Shown here: piece after piece, positions 11,740-22,766 of the stretch
Position numbering within the stretch: position 1 is the first letter of the stretch
How the letters are laid out: every line of letters starts with the position of its first letter
Origin: Ridgeia piscesae
Lineage: Eukaryota; Annelida; Polychaeta; Sabellida; Siboglinidae
DNA length: 64,000 nt
Reading direction: 5' to 3'
NCBI GenBank assembly: GCA_025642075.2
Contig: JAODUO010000871.1
Location: 172,223-236,222, forward strand
The notes under the pieces: generated by a model
Database searches by the model: none
The model's input: the letters and a program-made list of their open reading frames with translations, nothing else
What the model was told of the DNA's origin: nothing
Position numbers and translations under genes: made by a program

Positions 11740-12800
11740 AGCTCACAACTAAATTACAGTTGCGGGACAAGGTGGCCAGTCGGCAACGAGACTATTCCCT
11801 ATACAGGGGCTCGGCACCTTTTACCGTCGGTATACACGTGCTGCTCCACATCGGTCAGCACCGGCTAGATCAGCGCAACTATGGCAGGCTGCTATGCCAA
11901 TGCCATTCTCACGTCAGCAGCCCTTTCTGACCACTAGAGGACGTGGTTCAGGACGTCCCTTTTACCAACGAGGAGGATGACGACACAGGTCAGGACTACC
12001 TGTGTCCCACGACTCGGGCACCGGTCAGCCCTATCGATACGCGACCCTCGGCCCTCTAGACATACCATGACAGGTGGTCATGTAACCTCCTTTAGATACA
12101 AGGAAGGTGGGAGCTCTGTCCCTGTTCTGCGATGTCTGGAGACGAAGGAGATGCAGCGAGTGGGTGTGCAATGTTCTGGAAGTCGGTTTCAGTCTTCTGT
12201 TCCGAGAGTTCCATGGCGGGTGCCCCATCTGCGTTTGTAGACAAGAACTCTATCATGAAGCATTCAGCTCTCCGGTCACTGATACAGTCCATGCAACAAA
12301 ACAACGTTGTAGAGGTAGTCTGCGACACTATATCTCCTGGATGTTACAGTCACCTCTTCCTAGAGATTCCCCACTTCACGATGGAGAGTGAGGGCGGAAA
12401 GCATTCAGCGATCTCTCCCTCGAGACGCCTGGGTCACTTCCATCGATCTTGTGGATACCTATTTCCACATACACATCCACAGAGGTTACCATATACCAAT
12501 TCCGGGCACTGCCGTTTGGCCTTTCTCCAGCTCCTTGGGTATTCTCCAAGATTATGACAGAGATCAAATGCTGGTACATGTGATGGGCATCAATCTCTGT
12601 CAGTACCTGGATGACTGGCTAATCTATTCACCATCTCATGACCAGTGTGTCCGAGACACTGTATAAGTGCTCAATCTCTGCCACACGATGGGCCTCCTAA
12701 AACAGAAATTCCTTTTTCTGGGATACCAGTTCGACCTGGTTTCCTTCCAGGTCACTCCAACTCTTGATCGGTATCACAAACCAAGCACTGATTTGCTCAT
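11740..12800 (+). mobile_element. Degenerate DIRS-type retrotransposon (gag C-terminus and reverse transcriptase)
   Basis: Near 11930-11980 a gag-like end reads T-R-G-R-G-S-G-R-P-F-Y-Q-R-G-G. Reverse-transcriptase pieces follow in shifting frames: W-V-C-N-V-L-E-V-G-F-S-L-L-F-R-E-F (about 12160), S-P-G-C-Y-S-H-L-F-L (about 12330), W-V-T-S-I-D-L-V-D-T-Y-F-H-I (12430-12470), A-L-P-F-G-L-S-P-A-P (about 12515), the catalytic box Q-Y-L-D-D-W-L (12601-12621) and F-L-F-L-G-Y-Q-F-D-L (12711-12740). Y-L-D-D-W-L with the preceding D-L-x-D-x-Y-F-H-I is the DIRS/tyrosine-recombinase retroelement pattern. Frameshifts and stops mean it is inactive. No tyrosine recombinase gene was found. It lies in a WNK intron in the same orientation. 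Confidence 0.7.
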
Positions 12801-13405
12801 TCCTACTAAGCCAAGGAGGATGTGCGCATGTGTGGCAGATTCTGCTCAGTCTCTTTGCGTTCACAGAAAAAATGGTTCCACTGGGACGGCTGCACACCCG
12901 CGTAGACCAACATTGCATATAACTTCTCACTTGCATCTGAACAATATCAATTGTAAAAGACAGCACAATTTGTCTTCCAATGATTGGTTATCCACCAGTT
13001 TCATCCACATGCACTATTTGCAGGCTAAATGATAAATGTGAGAAAAGTGTAGTTTGTATAACAAAACAATGTTCAGCAAATTTCAAACAAAATTTGCTTT
13101 TCTGAAACATTAACTTGATTAATAGTAATGGAATTTTAAATGAAAATCTGTATCCCTAAAGATGCATAACTTAAGGTTGCCATGGAGGCCACAATAATTA
13201 ATAAATCACCTTGAATTTAGCACATTTTCAAAAGTTTATAAAGGACAATTAGTCATTAAATGTATAACGGTATGCTGAATTATGACCTAGTTTATTTACC
13301 ATAATAGTTATGATACTAATAACCTGTTACTTTAAATGTTATTTGTAGTAAGTATTGTTAAATAAAACAGTGGCTGAGTATAACATACTTTCATTCATCT
13401 ACTAG
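12801..13405. other. WNK intron, nothing recognised
   Basis: AT-rich intronic DNA leading to the pyrimidine tract and acceptor of the basic-linker exon. No coding or repeat signature. Confidence 0.4.
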
Positions 13406-13616
13406 TGATGCAGAACATACTGAGAAAATGAAGAAGAAAGACAGGCAAAAGACAAAGCGCAAGAAGACTGAACGGAAGGTGCCCCGAGTTACCATTATCA
13501 GCATAGAGCAAGGAGGGGAAGTGGTTGAGTGTCAGATGGAGGGTGCCAACTGCTCAACTGTCAGCTTCAAGTTCAACCCTGATGATGACAAGCCAAGTGA
13601 GATTGCAGAGAACCTG
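13406..13616 (+). CDS. WNK-family kinase, exon: basic linker and first half of PF2/CCT-like domain
   Basis: Acceptor TACTAG|T at 13405 and donor CTG|GTGAGT after 13616. The phase (1 base, then in frame) matches the preceding exon. The N-terminal part is highly basic (K-K-K-D-R-Q-K-T-K-R-K-K). The second part, V-T-I-I-S-I-E-Q then V-V-E-C-Q-M-E-G and V-S-F-K-F-N-P-D-D-D-K-P-S-E-I-A-E-N-L, is the strand/helix pattern of the second CCT-like domain of animal WNK kinases (the family pattern is V-V-E-C-Q followed by V-T-F-K-F-D). PF2/CCT folds bind R-F-x-V peptides or regulate the kinase in cis. This is the strongest family identifier in the gene. Confidence 0.85.
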
Positions 13617-13787
13617 GTGAGTCTGTTTCCATCATGTATGCTTGTTTGATTCTGCTGCTTAGATAGACCACATGTCTTTCTTGCGCTATCATGTGCCAGG
13701 TGATGCTCGACGAGTACACATCTACTGGTAGTTCATCTCTCTATTGTTTCAATAATCTACCTCTGGTTCGTTACCGTTCTTAACCCT

Positions 13788-13866
13788 CTCATGGCCATAT
13801 TAATGGAAATATATACCTGCTATTGAATTATATTAAATCGTGTGATTGTGCTGTGACCGAATGATC
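13788..13866. repeat. Dispersed repeat, copy 1
   Basis: ATTAATGGAAATATATACCT and the following TGCTATTGAATTATATTAA recur almost unchanged at about 26868-26946, as does the GATTGTGCTGTGACC block after them. Both copies lie in WNK introns in the same orientation. The family is unknown. Confidence 0.7.
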
Positions 13867-14206
13867 AGAGCCATCTCCTTGATCATAGACTCTTTGAATT
13901 TCGTTTTTGACTAAGGGCTTTGGCTTTCTAGTACTTTGCTGATATTGTTGGTCTACCCTTCTATAATACGTTATGAGTTTTAATTTCTTCTCAATAAGTG
14001 CTTCTTGGGAGTCGTAATGCACATTACAGTATTTAATAGACCCAGTGTCCATAAATGTTAAGTTTCAGAAATGCCAAAACAGTAGATTTATACGTAAATC
14101 GGAGGGTCTCAGAAAATCTTGTTTTTTAACCATAAATACGAATAATATACACTGTATTTCAAAAAGGAATTACATTCTATTAACATGAATTTGTATTATC
14201 ACTAAG

Positions 14207-14757
14207 TCTCAGCAGCGACTGCACGTTCTTCGAAAGTTACGAGCTTTCTATGTTGATCCACTACTTCTACGCCTTTACCGTAGCATAATTGAGCCTCTCT
14301 TAACCTACTGCAGCATTTGTTACTACCCTGCTCTTTCTGTGAAAAACCGTAACAGGCTTCTGAAAATCTCACATGTTTCTGCCAAGATCATTGGTTTACC
14401 TACACCAAAGCTCTCCGAAATAATCGACCATGCAATTTTGAAGAAAGCTCGAGCTGTCGCTACTGAGTCTGATCACCTGCTCTCTACGTTCTTCCATGTA
14501 CTTCCGTCTCAAAAGAGATACCGTTGTATAAAATGTAAAACATGTCGCTATAGCAGGAGTTTTGTGCCGGTGGCCATTAGAATGTTGAATGCTAAATGAG
14601 TCATATTGATGTCACCCGGTTGAATTGTTCTTGTAGTGTATACATCTGGAAATTCATTTGCATTTTGTTGAGACCATCCCATATATTTTAGATGTGATCA
14701 TGAGTTGTAAAATGCATATCCTTTTAAGGACAATAAAGTAAAGTGAAAGTGAAGTTC
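14207..14757 (+). mobile_element. LINE 3' end: reverse transcriptase C-terminus and 3' UTR
   Basis: An open frame from 14207 to TGA at 14597-14599 reads S-Q-Q-R-L-H-V-L-R-K-L-R-A-F, then Y-R-S-I-I-E-P-L-L-T-Y-C, A-K-I-I-G-L-P-T-P-K-L-S-E-I and, at the end, F-V-P-V-A-I-R-M-L-N. This is the segment after the RT catalytic core in non-LTR retrotransposons common in aquatic animals. About 150 bases of 3' UTR end in AATAAAGTAAAGTGAAAGTG, a simple A-rich tail. It is 5' truncated, as usual for LINE copies, and sits in the intron between the two CCT-domain exons. Confidence 0.75.
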
Positions 14758-14760
14758 ACC

Positions 14761-15751
14761 AGTCATAATACACCATACATAATTTAAAACACAATTCCCT
14801 GTTAATCTTATAAAAAAAACGTGTTGCTGTTTAGCGCTTGTAAGTTAAAAAGAAGACGTGGTCATAAATCAATAAAATTACAATGTTCAGTAATTTACTT
14901 GTGTTCTATCCATCTAGGTATAACATTAGCATGTTTGTTCAACTTCTGATATGCATCATATTTTGCAAAGAATCCCTTGCATGAAAAGCACCAGCATCTA
15001 CGTGATATTTTATTACACAAGTAACTTCATCTTTACATGTAAAACTTGAACATAACATTTATTATTTGTAAGCCAGCCTGACCCATGGTGACAGAGGCAT
15101 GATGGGAGACATATTAAAACAAGCATGCATTTGTCTGTTAAGAAGAATGTTTTTCATTTACATATCTAATATACTCGAATAGTAATTCTTAGCAGAAGTA
15201 CATAAACTTTCAAACATGCACATGTACTATAGTTGTATGGATGGGCAATGTTTGTGTAGATGCGAACAGATTGCTCTACAAGACCGGGACATATATGATG
15301 GGCGATAATAGGGTATCGGAGCTGTTCACAGTGCTCCCATAAAGCTTATAAACGTTGTCAACAACAGGCAAATGGTGGGCATTGCACCTAGATATTTATT
15401 AGACTGTTTTCATTGTTCAGTTGTCAAAGTAAGATGTGATTTAAATAACTTCAATTCAAGCTATTGTTCAATTTGTTTGTCCGTGCCACCAGTGTCTCTG
15501 TTTGTACTTTGTGAGCATTAAATTAGCTTGGTCTCAGACTCGATTGCAGTTTCTTGAATTAGTTAACTGGCATTGCCATTGAAAGACAACACAAACAAGA
15601 TACACCAGACAATACCCAGCCAGAAATAAAACCAATTAAATACACCCAGTTGGGTAAATTAGGTAGAATTTGCTGCTCCCGCCGGGACACCGGGAGATGT
15701 AGTACAATACCGGAAGGCTTGCGGCGAAACTGGTAGACTTAACATGTATGA
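14761..15751. other. WNK intron, nothing recognised
   Basis: AT-rich intronic sequence without an open frame or repeat relation that I could find elsewhere in the window. Confidence 0.4.
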
Positions 15752-17822
15752 GTGTCAGATAGAATATTGAAAAATGACCCAAAGGTCAAAATTCTATAAT
15801 AGAAAATGTACCCACCCTATGGAAAAATGACCCACCCGTTGTTTCTTTATGGATATTTAATTTTTTTTGAAAAGTAATCACAGTTAGAGTAATGTTTTTT
15901 TGGTTTATATTTAATAATTTATGCATTGCACTTTGATAAATAGATAAATAATGTTATTGTTAAGCCATAATACTGTTTTCCAGTGGTAGATCTCCTTTTC
16001 AAACAGACACTGTTCAATAGGCATGTTTTGTTGCACACTTGCACCAAAATTAGTATTCTATTTTATGTCTGATTTCACGGGGAACATTATGCGTAACTGC
16101 TGTAAGCAAATGGAACTTGAGGGGAGGGGGGTTATATTTCTATGGTATAGTATAAATTTTAATAATGACCCATGGTTTATAAAGAAAAAAAACCAGTTTA
16201 GGTGGTTATATGCCTGAGTATGAACCATACAAGCATTACAGTAAATATTTTTATAATTACAACAAAACCGTTTTTAGGTGTGGGGGGCATTTTTTTATGG
16301 TATAGTATATTGACCCATGGCTTATAATAGTAAATTGTAAAAACATAATTGCCAATTTATATGGTTATGTAAGAGTATATGATTCATACAATTATCACAG
16401 TAAATATCCATTTGATAATTACATAATACATGCTTTATGGTGGGGGGGGGGGTAATTGTTCTATGGTATAGTATATCGACCCATGCTCGTAATACATTAT
16501 AACAAATCCAGTTTGGGTGGTTATGTGTCTGGGTATGAACTATGAATCATACAACATCACAGTAAATATCAATTTGACAACTAACAAAATAAATGTTTTA
16601 GGTGGTCGGGATGGTCATTTTAGTATGGTGAAGTATATTGACCCGTGCTCATAATACATTGTGAACAATCCAGTTTGGGTGGTTATGTGCCTGGATATGA
16701 ATCAAACAACCATCACAGTAAATATCCAATTGATAATTATAACAAAATAAACGTTTTAGGTGAGAGTAGGGGTCTATATGCTATGCCATAAAAATATGAC
16801 TCCTCACCCCTACAGCTGTACAAAACTAACTTTTTGTTATTACCTAATAGACATTTCACTGTGATGTTTGTTTGATAAATCTACAAGCCCGTAACTATCA
16901 CAGTTCGCAACTTTTTACAATTTTCTACGTATAATTAGCCACGTTTTTTTATAATTACCAAATAGACATTTCATTGTGATGTTTGAATGATAAATCTGCA
17001 AACCCATAACTATCCAAATTGGCAGTTTTACAAAAAAATTAGGTATAATGAGCCACGGGTCAATATACTCGAAATATGACGCCCTCCCAACCCTACCAAA
17101 ACAAAGTTTTTTTTTTAATTACAGGGTATCATATAGATGTGTGGTGTTTGTATGATACATCTACAAGCCTATAACCATCCAAATTGGTAGAGTGTTTATT
17201 TTTTAGGTTGAATCATGGGTCTATATACTATATCATAGACATACTATAAGGCTGTACTATAGAAATATGCCCCCCCCCCCACAGTCACACAAAGTGAAGT
17301 TTTTGCTATTATCAAATAATCATTTCACTGTGATGTTAGTTATGTTATATATAGGAATAATTCTACAAGCCTACAACCATCCAAATTGGTAGAGTGTTTA
17401 TTTTTTAGGTTGAGCCATGGGTCAATATACTATATCATAGACATATGACCCCACCCCTACAGCCACCCAAAAACACACTCTTTGTTATTACCAAATAGAC
17501 ATTTCACTGTATTGCCTTGATATGATAAATATACAAGGTTCACCAAAGAAATTATTAATTTTATTTAAAAAAATCATAATTATTGTGTGGCCCAAATTTA
17601 ATATTATATACAGTCTTTTGAACTGAAATAGTTGGTTATGTGCTGTAATTTTACATTGTAATCAAAACCATTATTTCAAATATATAGCCCTAAAATATGG
17701 GGGTGGGTAATTTTTCTGTAGGGTGGGTCACTTTTCTATAAGTGACCTGGGGGGATCATTATTCTATATAGAATAGTGACCCCCGTGTCACTTTTCCACT
17801 CGGTCAATATTCTATATGACGC
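15752..17822. mobile_element. Foldback element B (same family as 6370-7787)
   Basis: The left end GTGTCAGATAGAATATTGA (15752) and the right end TCAATATTCTATATGACGC (17804-17822) are inverted repeats like those of element A. The interior again consists of reiterated ~130-150-base modules containing GTATAGTATATTGACCCATG, runs of G or C, and CATCACAGTAAATAT. Orientation flips near 16780. It is longer than element A (about 2.07 versus 1.42 kb) because it has more modules. No transposase. It ends 122 bases before a WNK exon. Confidence 0.7.
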
Positions 17823-17944
17823 TGACTTTACTAGTAGTATAGAGGGCATTGATTATCCTGCCACAGTATATGAGCATATAGTAATTGTGATAGCTAGGCA
17901 GATTTAATTGGATGATGTTGAATGAGAAAACATCTCTTCCACAG

Positions 17945-18151
17945 ATGAATGAAAAGCTGTTGATGAAAGAATTTGCTGACATGTTCCGGGAGCAAGTGTC
18001 AGAAATCATCCAGTCAGTGAAAGAGAATGCTGATGCAGTGATGGCGAGAGTGCACATGGGCACGACCTCGGACACACCTCTCACTAGTCCGGTGACTAGC
18101 AGAAAGGCATCAACCATCAGTCTGCAATCACTACAGGATGTTGACACTAGG
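17945..18151 (+). CDS. WNK-family kinase, exon: second half of PF2/CCT-like domain
   Basis: Acceptor CTTCCACAG at 17944, donor AGG|GTAAGC after 18151, 69 codons, phase 0 on both sides. It starts M-N-E-K-L-L-M-K-E-F-A-D-M-F-R-E-Q-V, then S-E-I-I-Q-S-V, equivalent to the helix that closes the CCT-like domain in WNKs (family pattern F-V-D-Q-V-R-E-I-I). The domain is followed by a Ser/Thr-rich tail with S-R-K-A-S-T-I-S, a possible phosphosite. The first methionine is internal, not a start. The exon lies about 120 bases downstream of foldback element B, so that transposon reaches close to its acceptor. Confidence 0.85.
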
Positions 18152-18268
18152 GTAAGCCAGCCATTTGTGTCATAATATTATGATCTTATGTTTTAAGTTA
18201 GGATTCTTAAACGTACTGGTATAAGTTTTTAACATGTACCGTCATTTGAATTTATAGGATGCATTTAC

Positions 18269-18582
18269 TTAACTCTTTACTGCGCAGACCGTCCAAAACC
18301 GCCCAACCTTCTTTCACATTAACCAGCCAGCTCAAACTGCCGCTCTAGGCTCTATGTAGGTCACGGAAACCTGCTGTCGCCATTTTGTGAGAAAAAAAAT
18401 CGTTTGCAAATTAAGTGAATTTATTTGGAAGGATGTTGACATGCGTTCGTCTAGTTAACCTCCAACATCGTGCGGCACTTGGCAGATTTTACTGAGATGA
18501 TTTCTCGATTATTTCAAGTCGGATATCAATGTTTACAACGTGAATAATGTCGACAGCGATCAGGTAGACCTTATTATTGTCC
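18269..18582. mobile_element. Truncated piggyBac-like element
   Basis: TTAA followed by CTCTTTACTGCGCAGAC. The next ~310 bases are an inverted copy of 24612-24969, sharing for example TTTACAACGTGAATAATGTCGACAG on the reverse strand of the other copy. It lacks the other terminus: homology ends at about 18582, where a LINE 3' fragment begins. Target TTAA and the terminal CTCTTTACTG mark it as a member of the same non-autonomous family as 23861-24969. Confidence 0.7.
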
Positions 18583-19165
18583 ATCTTCACTTAGAATATT
18601 GTATACAAGCATGGAGGCCATATTGCAAGAAGGATATTGATATGCTAGAAAGAGTACAAAGGAGAGCAACCAAAATGATACCAAAACTCAGGAATATTAG
18701 TTATGAAATGCGTCTAAAAGAATGTGGTTTAACAACACTAGAAACCAGAAGATTGAGAGGAGATCAGATTGAGGTGTTTAAAATATTGAATGGATATGAA
18801 AATATTGACAGAAATATTTTTTTCACAGTCAAGGAAGAGAGAAGGACTAGAGGACATGGAGTTACATTAGCAAAGAAGCAGTGTAGACTAGATATTAGAA
18901 AATTTTCATTTTCACAAAGAACAGTAAACGAATGGAACAGATTATCAGCTGATTGTGTAGGTGCTAGTAGTGTTAATATATTTAAAAATAAAATAGACAT
19001 ATACCTAAGACGGGCGGGGTATACTTAGATAGATAGGTTGGACTCTCGATAAGCCAAATGGCTTCCTAGTCCACCTGCCATCTAGAGTTGAATCTCTAGG
19101 TGGCAATCTTGTTAAATCTTGTTAAATCTATGTTGTCTGTGTGATTTTCCTTGTTAGATACAACA
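18583..19165 (+). mobile_element. LINE 3' fragment (CR1/jockey-like RT C-terminus)
   Basis: The frame ending at TAG 19026-19028 reads H-L-E-Y-C-I-Q-A-W-R-P-Y-C, then D-I-D-M-L-E-R-V-Q-R-R-A-T-K-M-I-P, Y-E-M-R-L-K-E-C-G-L-T-T-L-E-T-R-R-L-R-G-D and V-F-K-I-L-N-G, a conserved C-terminal region of non-LTR reverse transcriptases. The ATG at 18540 belongs to the adjoining piggyBac-like sequence, so the chimeric open frame is not a gene. In the 3' UTR a stem-loop at 19076-19105 (TGCCATCTAGAG / CTCTAGGTGGCA) is followed by two CTTGTTAAAT repeats (19108-19127). A 3' hairpin plus short tandem repeats is typical of the 3' ends that such RTs recognise. Confidence 0.8.
19076..19105 (+). other. 3' stem-loop of the LINE fragment
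   Basis: TGCCATCTAGAG pairs with CTCTAGGTGGCA (one G-T wobble) around a six-base loop, immediately upstream of tandem CTTGTTAAAT repeats. It is likely the reverse-transcriptase recognition hairpin. Confidence 0.65.
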
Positions 19166-19263
19166 AATATGACCCCACCCCTACAGTCTTCGCCAGATGT
19201 GTGCTTCTATCCACTCCTCCATATCCTTCTTCCATCCTCAGTGTTCTTCTGCTGCAGATTTTT

Positions 19264-20357
19264 GTCAGATAGAATATGGACCCCCATTGCCATTAAAATG
19301 TTAGTCATCTTTGACTATAAATACTGTGTATCTTGTCAACTGCTAAAATGTGTGAATTGTTCCATATTGTTGGATGGTTGAATAACTACAACTAAGAGTA
19401 CTGTTTACTCATTCATTCAATTATTGTCATCTCAACAAAATACAATACACGTGGAAAATAATTGTGTTAATGTTTCATGTAATGACCAGTTCATGTTTTG
19501 AAACTGAATGGACCAGTCTCACTTTCAACCGTGCTCACACAAGCTACTATGAGCTTGTATGAGACGCTAAATTTCAACTCCATTGGAATCACAGGTATGG
19601 CTCAGTTCCTAAGTTACATCAGGAATAAATTATATTAACAACACAACCCGGGGTCCATTTTCTATAGGGGGGTCCATATTCTATGAGACACAGAAAATGG
19701 ACCCCTATTTATTCTGGGCCCGTGGTCCATTTTCTATGGGGGTCCATATTCTGTGTCATAATATAGACCCCATAGAATATGGACCAGAGTCCAATTGATA
19801 TGGGGGTCCATATTCTATATAACACATAGAAAATGGACCCCTCAGGTCCATTTTCTAAGGGGTCCATATTCTATGGCACATATAGGATATTTACCACCAT
19901 AAAATGTGTGGTGGCCTAGGAAAACCAGTCGGAAGTCACTAGGCGTATTTGCCCATAAACGCGTTTTGAGATATTACTACGATGTTTTTGCTAACATACT
20001 TATTTATACGTTCACCAAGTATTACATCTATATTTATTTCATGGTACAGTAATAACACTGGACATGTTATTATACAGTAGTAAAAAATTTATTTAACATT
20101 TTCTCGTGCAATTTTATCGTGTAACTTTGCTTCTAGTGGGAATATTTGAACACAGTAAACAGTACAGGGTATGTAAATAGTGTAGATTTCCATTTCTTAA
20201 ATACAAATGTAAATAATATTTTGTCAATGTGACTGGTTTTCCTAGGCCGCCACACAAATATGGATCCCACGGGGTCCAAATTTTTATGGCAGAGGTCTAT
20301 ATTCTATAATAGAATATGGAGTCCATTTTCCATGGGGTCCATATTCTATATGACACC
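19264..20357. mobile_element. GGTCCATATTCTATATGACACC-family element C
   Basis: The left end GTCAGATAGAATATGGACCC (19264) and the right end GGTCCATATTCTATATGACA (20336-20355) are inverted repeats. The terminal GTCAKATAGAATAT block equals that of foldback elements A and B, but the repeated interior motif is GGTCCATTTTCTATGGGG / CCATAGAATATGGACC instead of ATTGACCC. A segment at about 19405-19690 is shared with 22108-22400. A separate MITE is nested at 19906-20255. No coding capacity. Confidence 0.65.
19906..20255. mobile_element. Nested 350-bp MITE with terminal inverted repeats
   Basis: It starts GTGTGGTGGCCTAGGAAAAC and ends GTTTTCCTAGGCCGCCACAC, near-perfect 25-base inverted repeats. AAAT flanks both sides (19902-19905 and 20256-20259), a plausible target duplication. 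It lies inside element C, so it inserted later. Superfamily unknown. Confidence 0.75.
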
Positions 20358-21439
20358 ACAGGCCTTGACATTAAGCTTTTGTATCCACTGGCCAGTAGAT
20401 TTGAAAAGTTACTGCCCCCCCCCCCCCAACATTACTGGCCCCCCCAAAAGTTACTGGCCCGAATATTGTAAAGAAAATATGCTGCTACCGATTTGCCCAT
20501 TGCTTTAGAAGACCAAGATTCGACAAGAGTGACATCATGAAGACTTTCTGAAGCTCTTATGTTGCATGCTTTTTTAATGTAAATTTTTCAGATTGCAACA
20601 ATAAAAAGAGAAAACTTGACGTTAAATGAAATCTTTTAGTCATTGTCTCAGTCTGCTAATATAAAATCTGAGGCAACTTTCACACTATACAATTTTAGCA
20701 CATTTAGTTATAGACTATTACATGGATTACTATATATTTCAAGAAATTAAATATCAACCTTAATGACTACAGTCAACGTCTTCTGTCAGTGTCTCTTCTA
20801 CATATCACATAATAAAGTCAGCTTAAATTCGAAAAATAATATAACACAAAAACATAAATAGTACAATATTATTTATTAAAACCTGCACTGTAGGCCATTT
20901 TATGAGCTAGGACATTATAAAAACAAACTTTTTTCATATTTAATATTAACAATTGATTTACTCATGACACTTTCTATTAATACCCCCGGGGGGTAGTTTG
21001 TTTTACATAATTGCATTTTCATTGAGACTAAAGCAAAGTCGGCGAAGTTGAATTCATGACTGACTGTTTTGACAGGTATACGGGGGCTTGGGGCTTGAAA
21101 CTATAGCTGTCTGTCATGAAAAACGTTTCTTATTTTTGGTTGTGCCTGAAAACTGTTATTGCAGAATCAGGCATACGTGATACCATGATAAATTAGCATT
21201 AGAACGCAGATAACCCGTGCCCCATTTAATGACAGGCTAGCCTATGAATATGACGTAAACATCGTGTCTGTGTGTGAATTTATTAAACTTTCCAAATGGT
21301 GCAAAAATCGTTGAGCTAGCTCACGCACTGCCAAAGTTATTCAACACTGAACATGCCTGGGGTAGAAAGCTTCAAACTGAGAAAATCGCATTTGAAGTTC
21401 GCGGTTATGCAAGTACATGATCGAGTGCAGTGTCGTTCG
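20358..21439. other. WNK intron, nothing assigned
   Basis: Contains a C-homopolymer (about 20414-20427) and AT-rich DNA. No coding or repeat pair recognised. The sequence from about 21200 is less AT-rich and grades into the next repeat. Confidence 0.35.
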
Positions 21440-22095
21440 AAATTCAGTCGTTTTGCTTCTATTTCACCTTTTGATGTATTCTAAACACCCTCCCAAGTCA
21501 CACTCATTGTCTTGCAAGTTGTTCATTGTGATTATCGTAACATAATGTGAGTCTAGCAATGTTTCGTAGCAGCAACCCGTTCGATTCCACTTTGTTGTTT
21601 ACGGCTAGTGAGTGCACACTGCGCATGCGCTCACAGTTTTAAGCCAATCATGGGACCGCTATCAGCAGTGCCAAGTAACTGGTGACGTTTGTTTACAGAG
21701 AGGTCTCTCAGTTAAACACTCCTATTGGCTAAAGTTGACGTCATTTGGAAATTCCTCTAACAGATTCAGACTGTTGAAATGCTGGGCTTTCCCGTAGTAC
21801 CAAATATGTCTGCCATGCGGCGAGGGAAAGCCCGAAGAATGCGACTCGAACAAGTGCGATTTATCGGTTTTGTTTTACGAAATTCATGCGTAAAATGTTA
21901 CGTAGTCTTTCTAGAAAGGTTACAAAATATACAAAATAGTAATATCAATGGGAAATGTGCATTGCGAGTTGATAGAAAAGACATTAAAGTGTGCTTTGAT
22001 GACAAAAAGTCAAAATCGTCAAATATCACCATGCAATGTTTATGCGGCGTTTTCTCGAAATCAAGTTTGCTGATATGCGACTCATTTCATTAGAA
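21440..22095. repeat. Unclassified dispersed repeat E, copy 1
   Basis: Homologous to 25480-26040 in the same orientation, at moderate identity. Shared blocks include TTTTGCTTCTATTT, TTGGCTAAAGTT (copy 2 GATGGCTAAAGTTT), GGGCTTTCCC, TGTCTGCCATG, GATTTATCGGTTTTGTTTTA and TTTTCTCGAAATCAAGTT. The longest frame (21779-22093, 104 residues) is rich in basic residues and matches no domain I know; the other copy is broken in the same region. Confidence 0.6.
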
Positions 22096-22107
22096 CAGGT
22101 CACATTT

Positions 22108-22766
22108 ACTCATTCATTCATTTATTGTCATCTCAACAAAATACAATATACGGGGGAAATATTTCTGTTAATGTTTCATGTAACTGTTCATGTTTTGAAA
22201 CTTTGAATGGACCAGTCTCCCTTTCAACAGTGCTCACTAAGAGCTTGTAAGAAATGCTATGTATCAACTCCACCGGAATCACAGCAATAGCTCAGTTTCT
22301 AAGTTACATCAGGAATAAATTATATCAACAACATGATCTCGGTTCCATTTTCTATAGGGGTCCATATTCTATAACACATATAATTTGGACCCCATAGAAT
22401 ATGGATGCGGGGTCCATTTTCTATGGGGGGTCCATATTCTATGGCACATAGGATATGGACCTCCATAGAATATGGACCCGGGTCCAACTTATATGGGGGT
22501 CCGTATTCTATATAACACATATAGAAAATGGACCACTCTAGATTATGGACCTCGGTCCATTTTCTATGGGGGGCCCATATTACTATGGCACATTTAGGAT
22601 ATGGACATGATCTGGGTTCCATTTGCTATAGGGTTGTCCATATTCTATAACACATATATAATAATTTATTATGGACCCCCATAAAATATGGACCCCGAGT
22701 CCATATTCTATAGGGAATATGGACCCGGGGTCCATTTTCCGTTGGGTTCATATTCTATATGACACC
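22108..22766. mobile_element. GGTCCATATTCTATATGACACC-family element D, left-truncated
   Basis: 22108-22340 matches element C from about 19405 (CTCATTCATTCA, ATTGTCATCTCAACAAAATA, GTTACATCAGGAATAAATTA). Alternating GGTCCATTTTCTATGGGG and CCATAGAATATGGACC modules follow, to a right end TCATATTCTATATGACACC at about 22765. The left GTCAGATAGAATAT terminus is absent. Confidence 0.65.

Noticed and set aside
21779..22093. Possible phosphotyrosine-binding-like domain in the 104-residue frame of repeat E
   Set aside because: Only a vague strand pattern; no diagnostic residues, and the second genomic copy is broken there.
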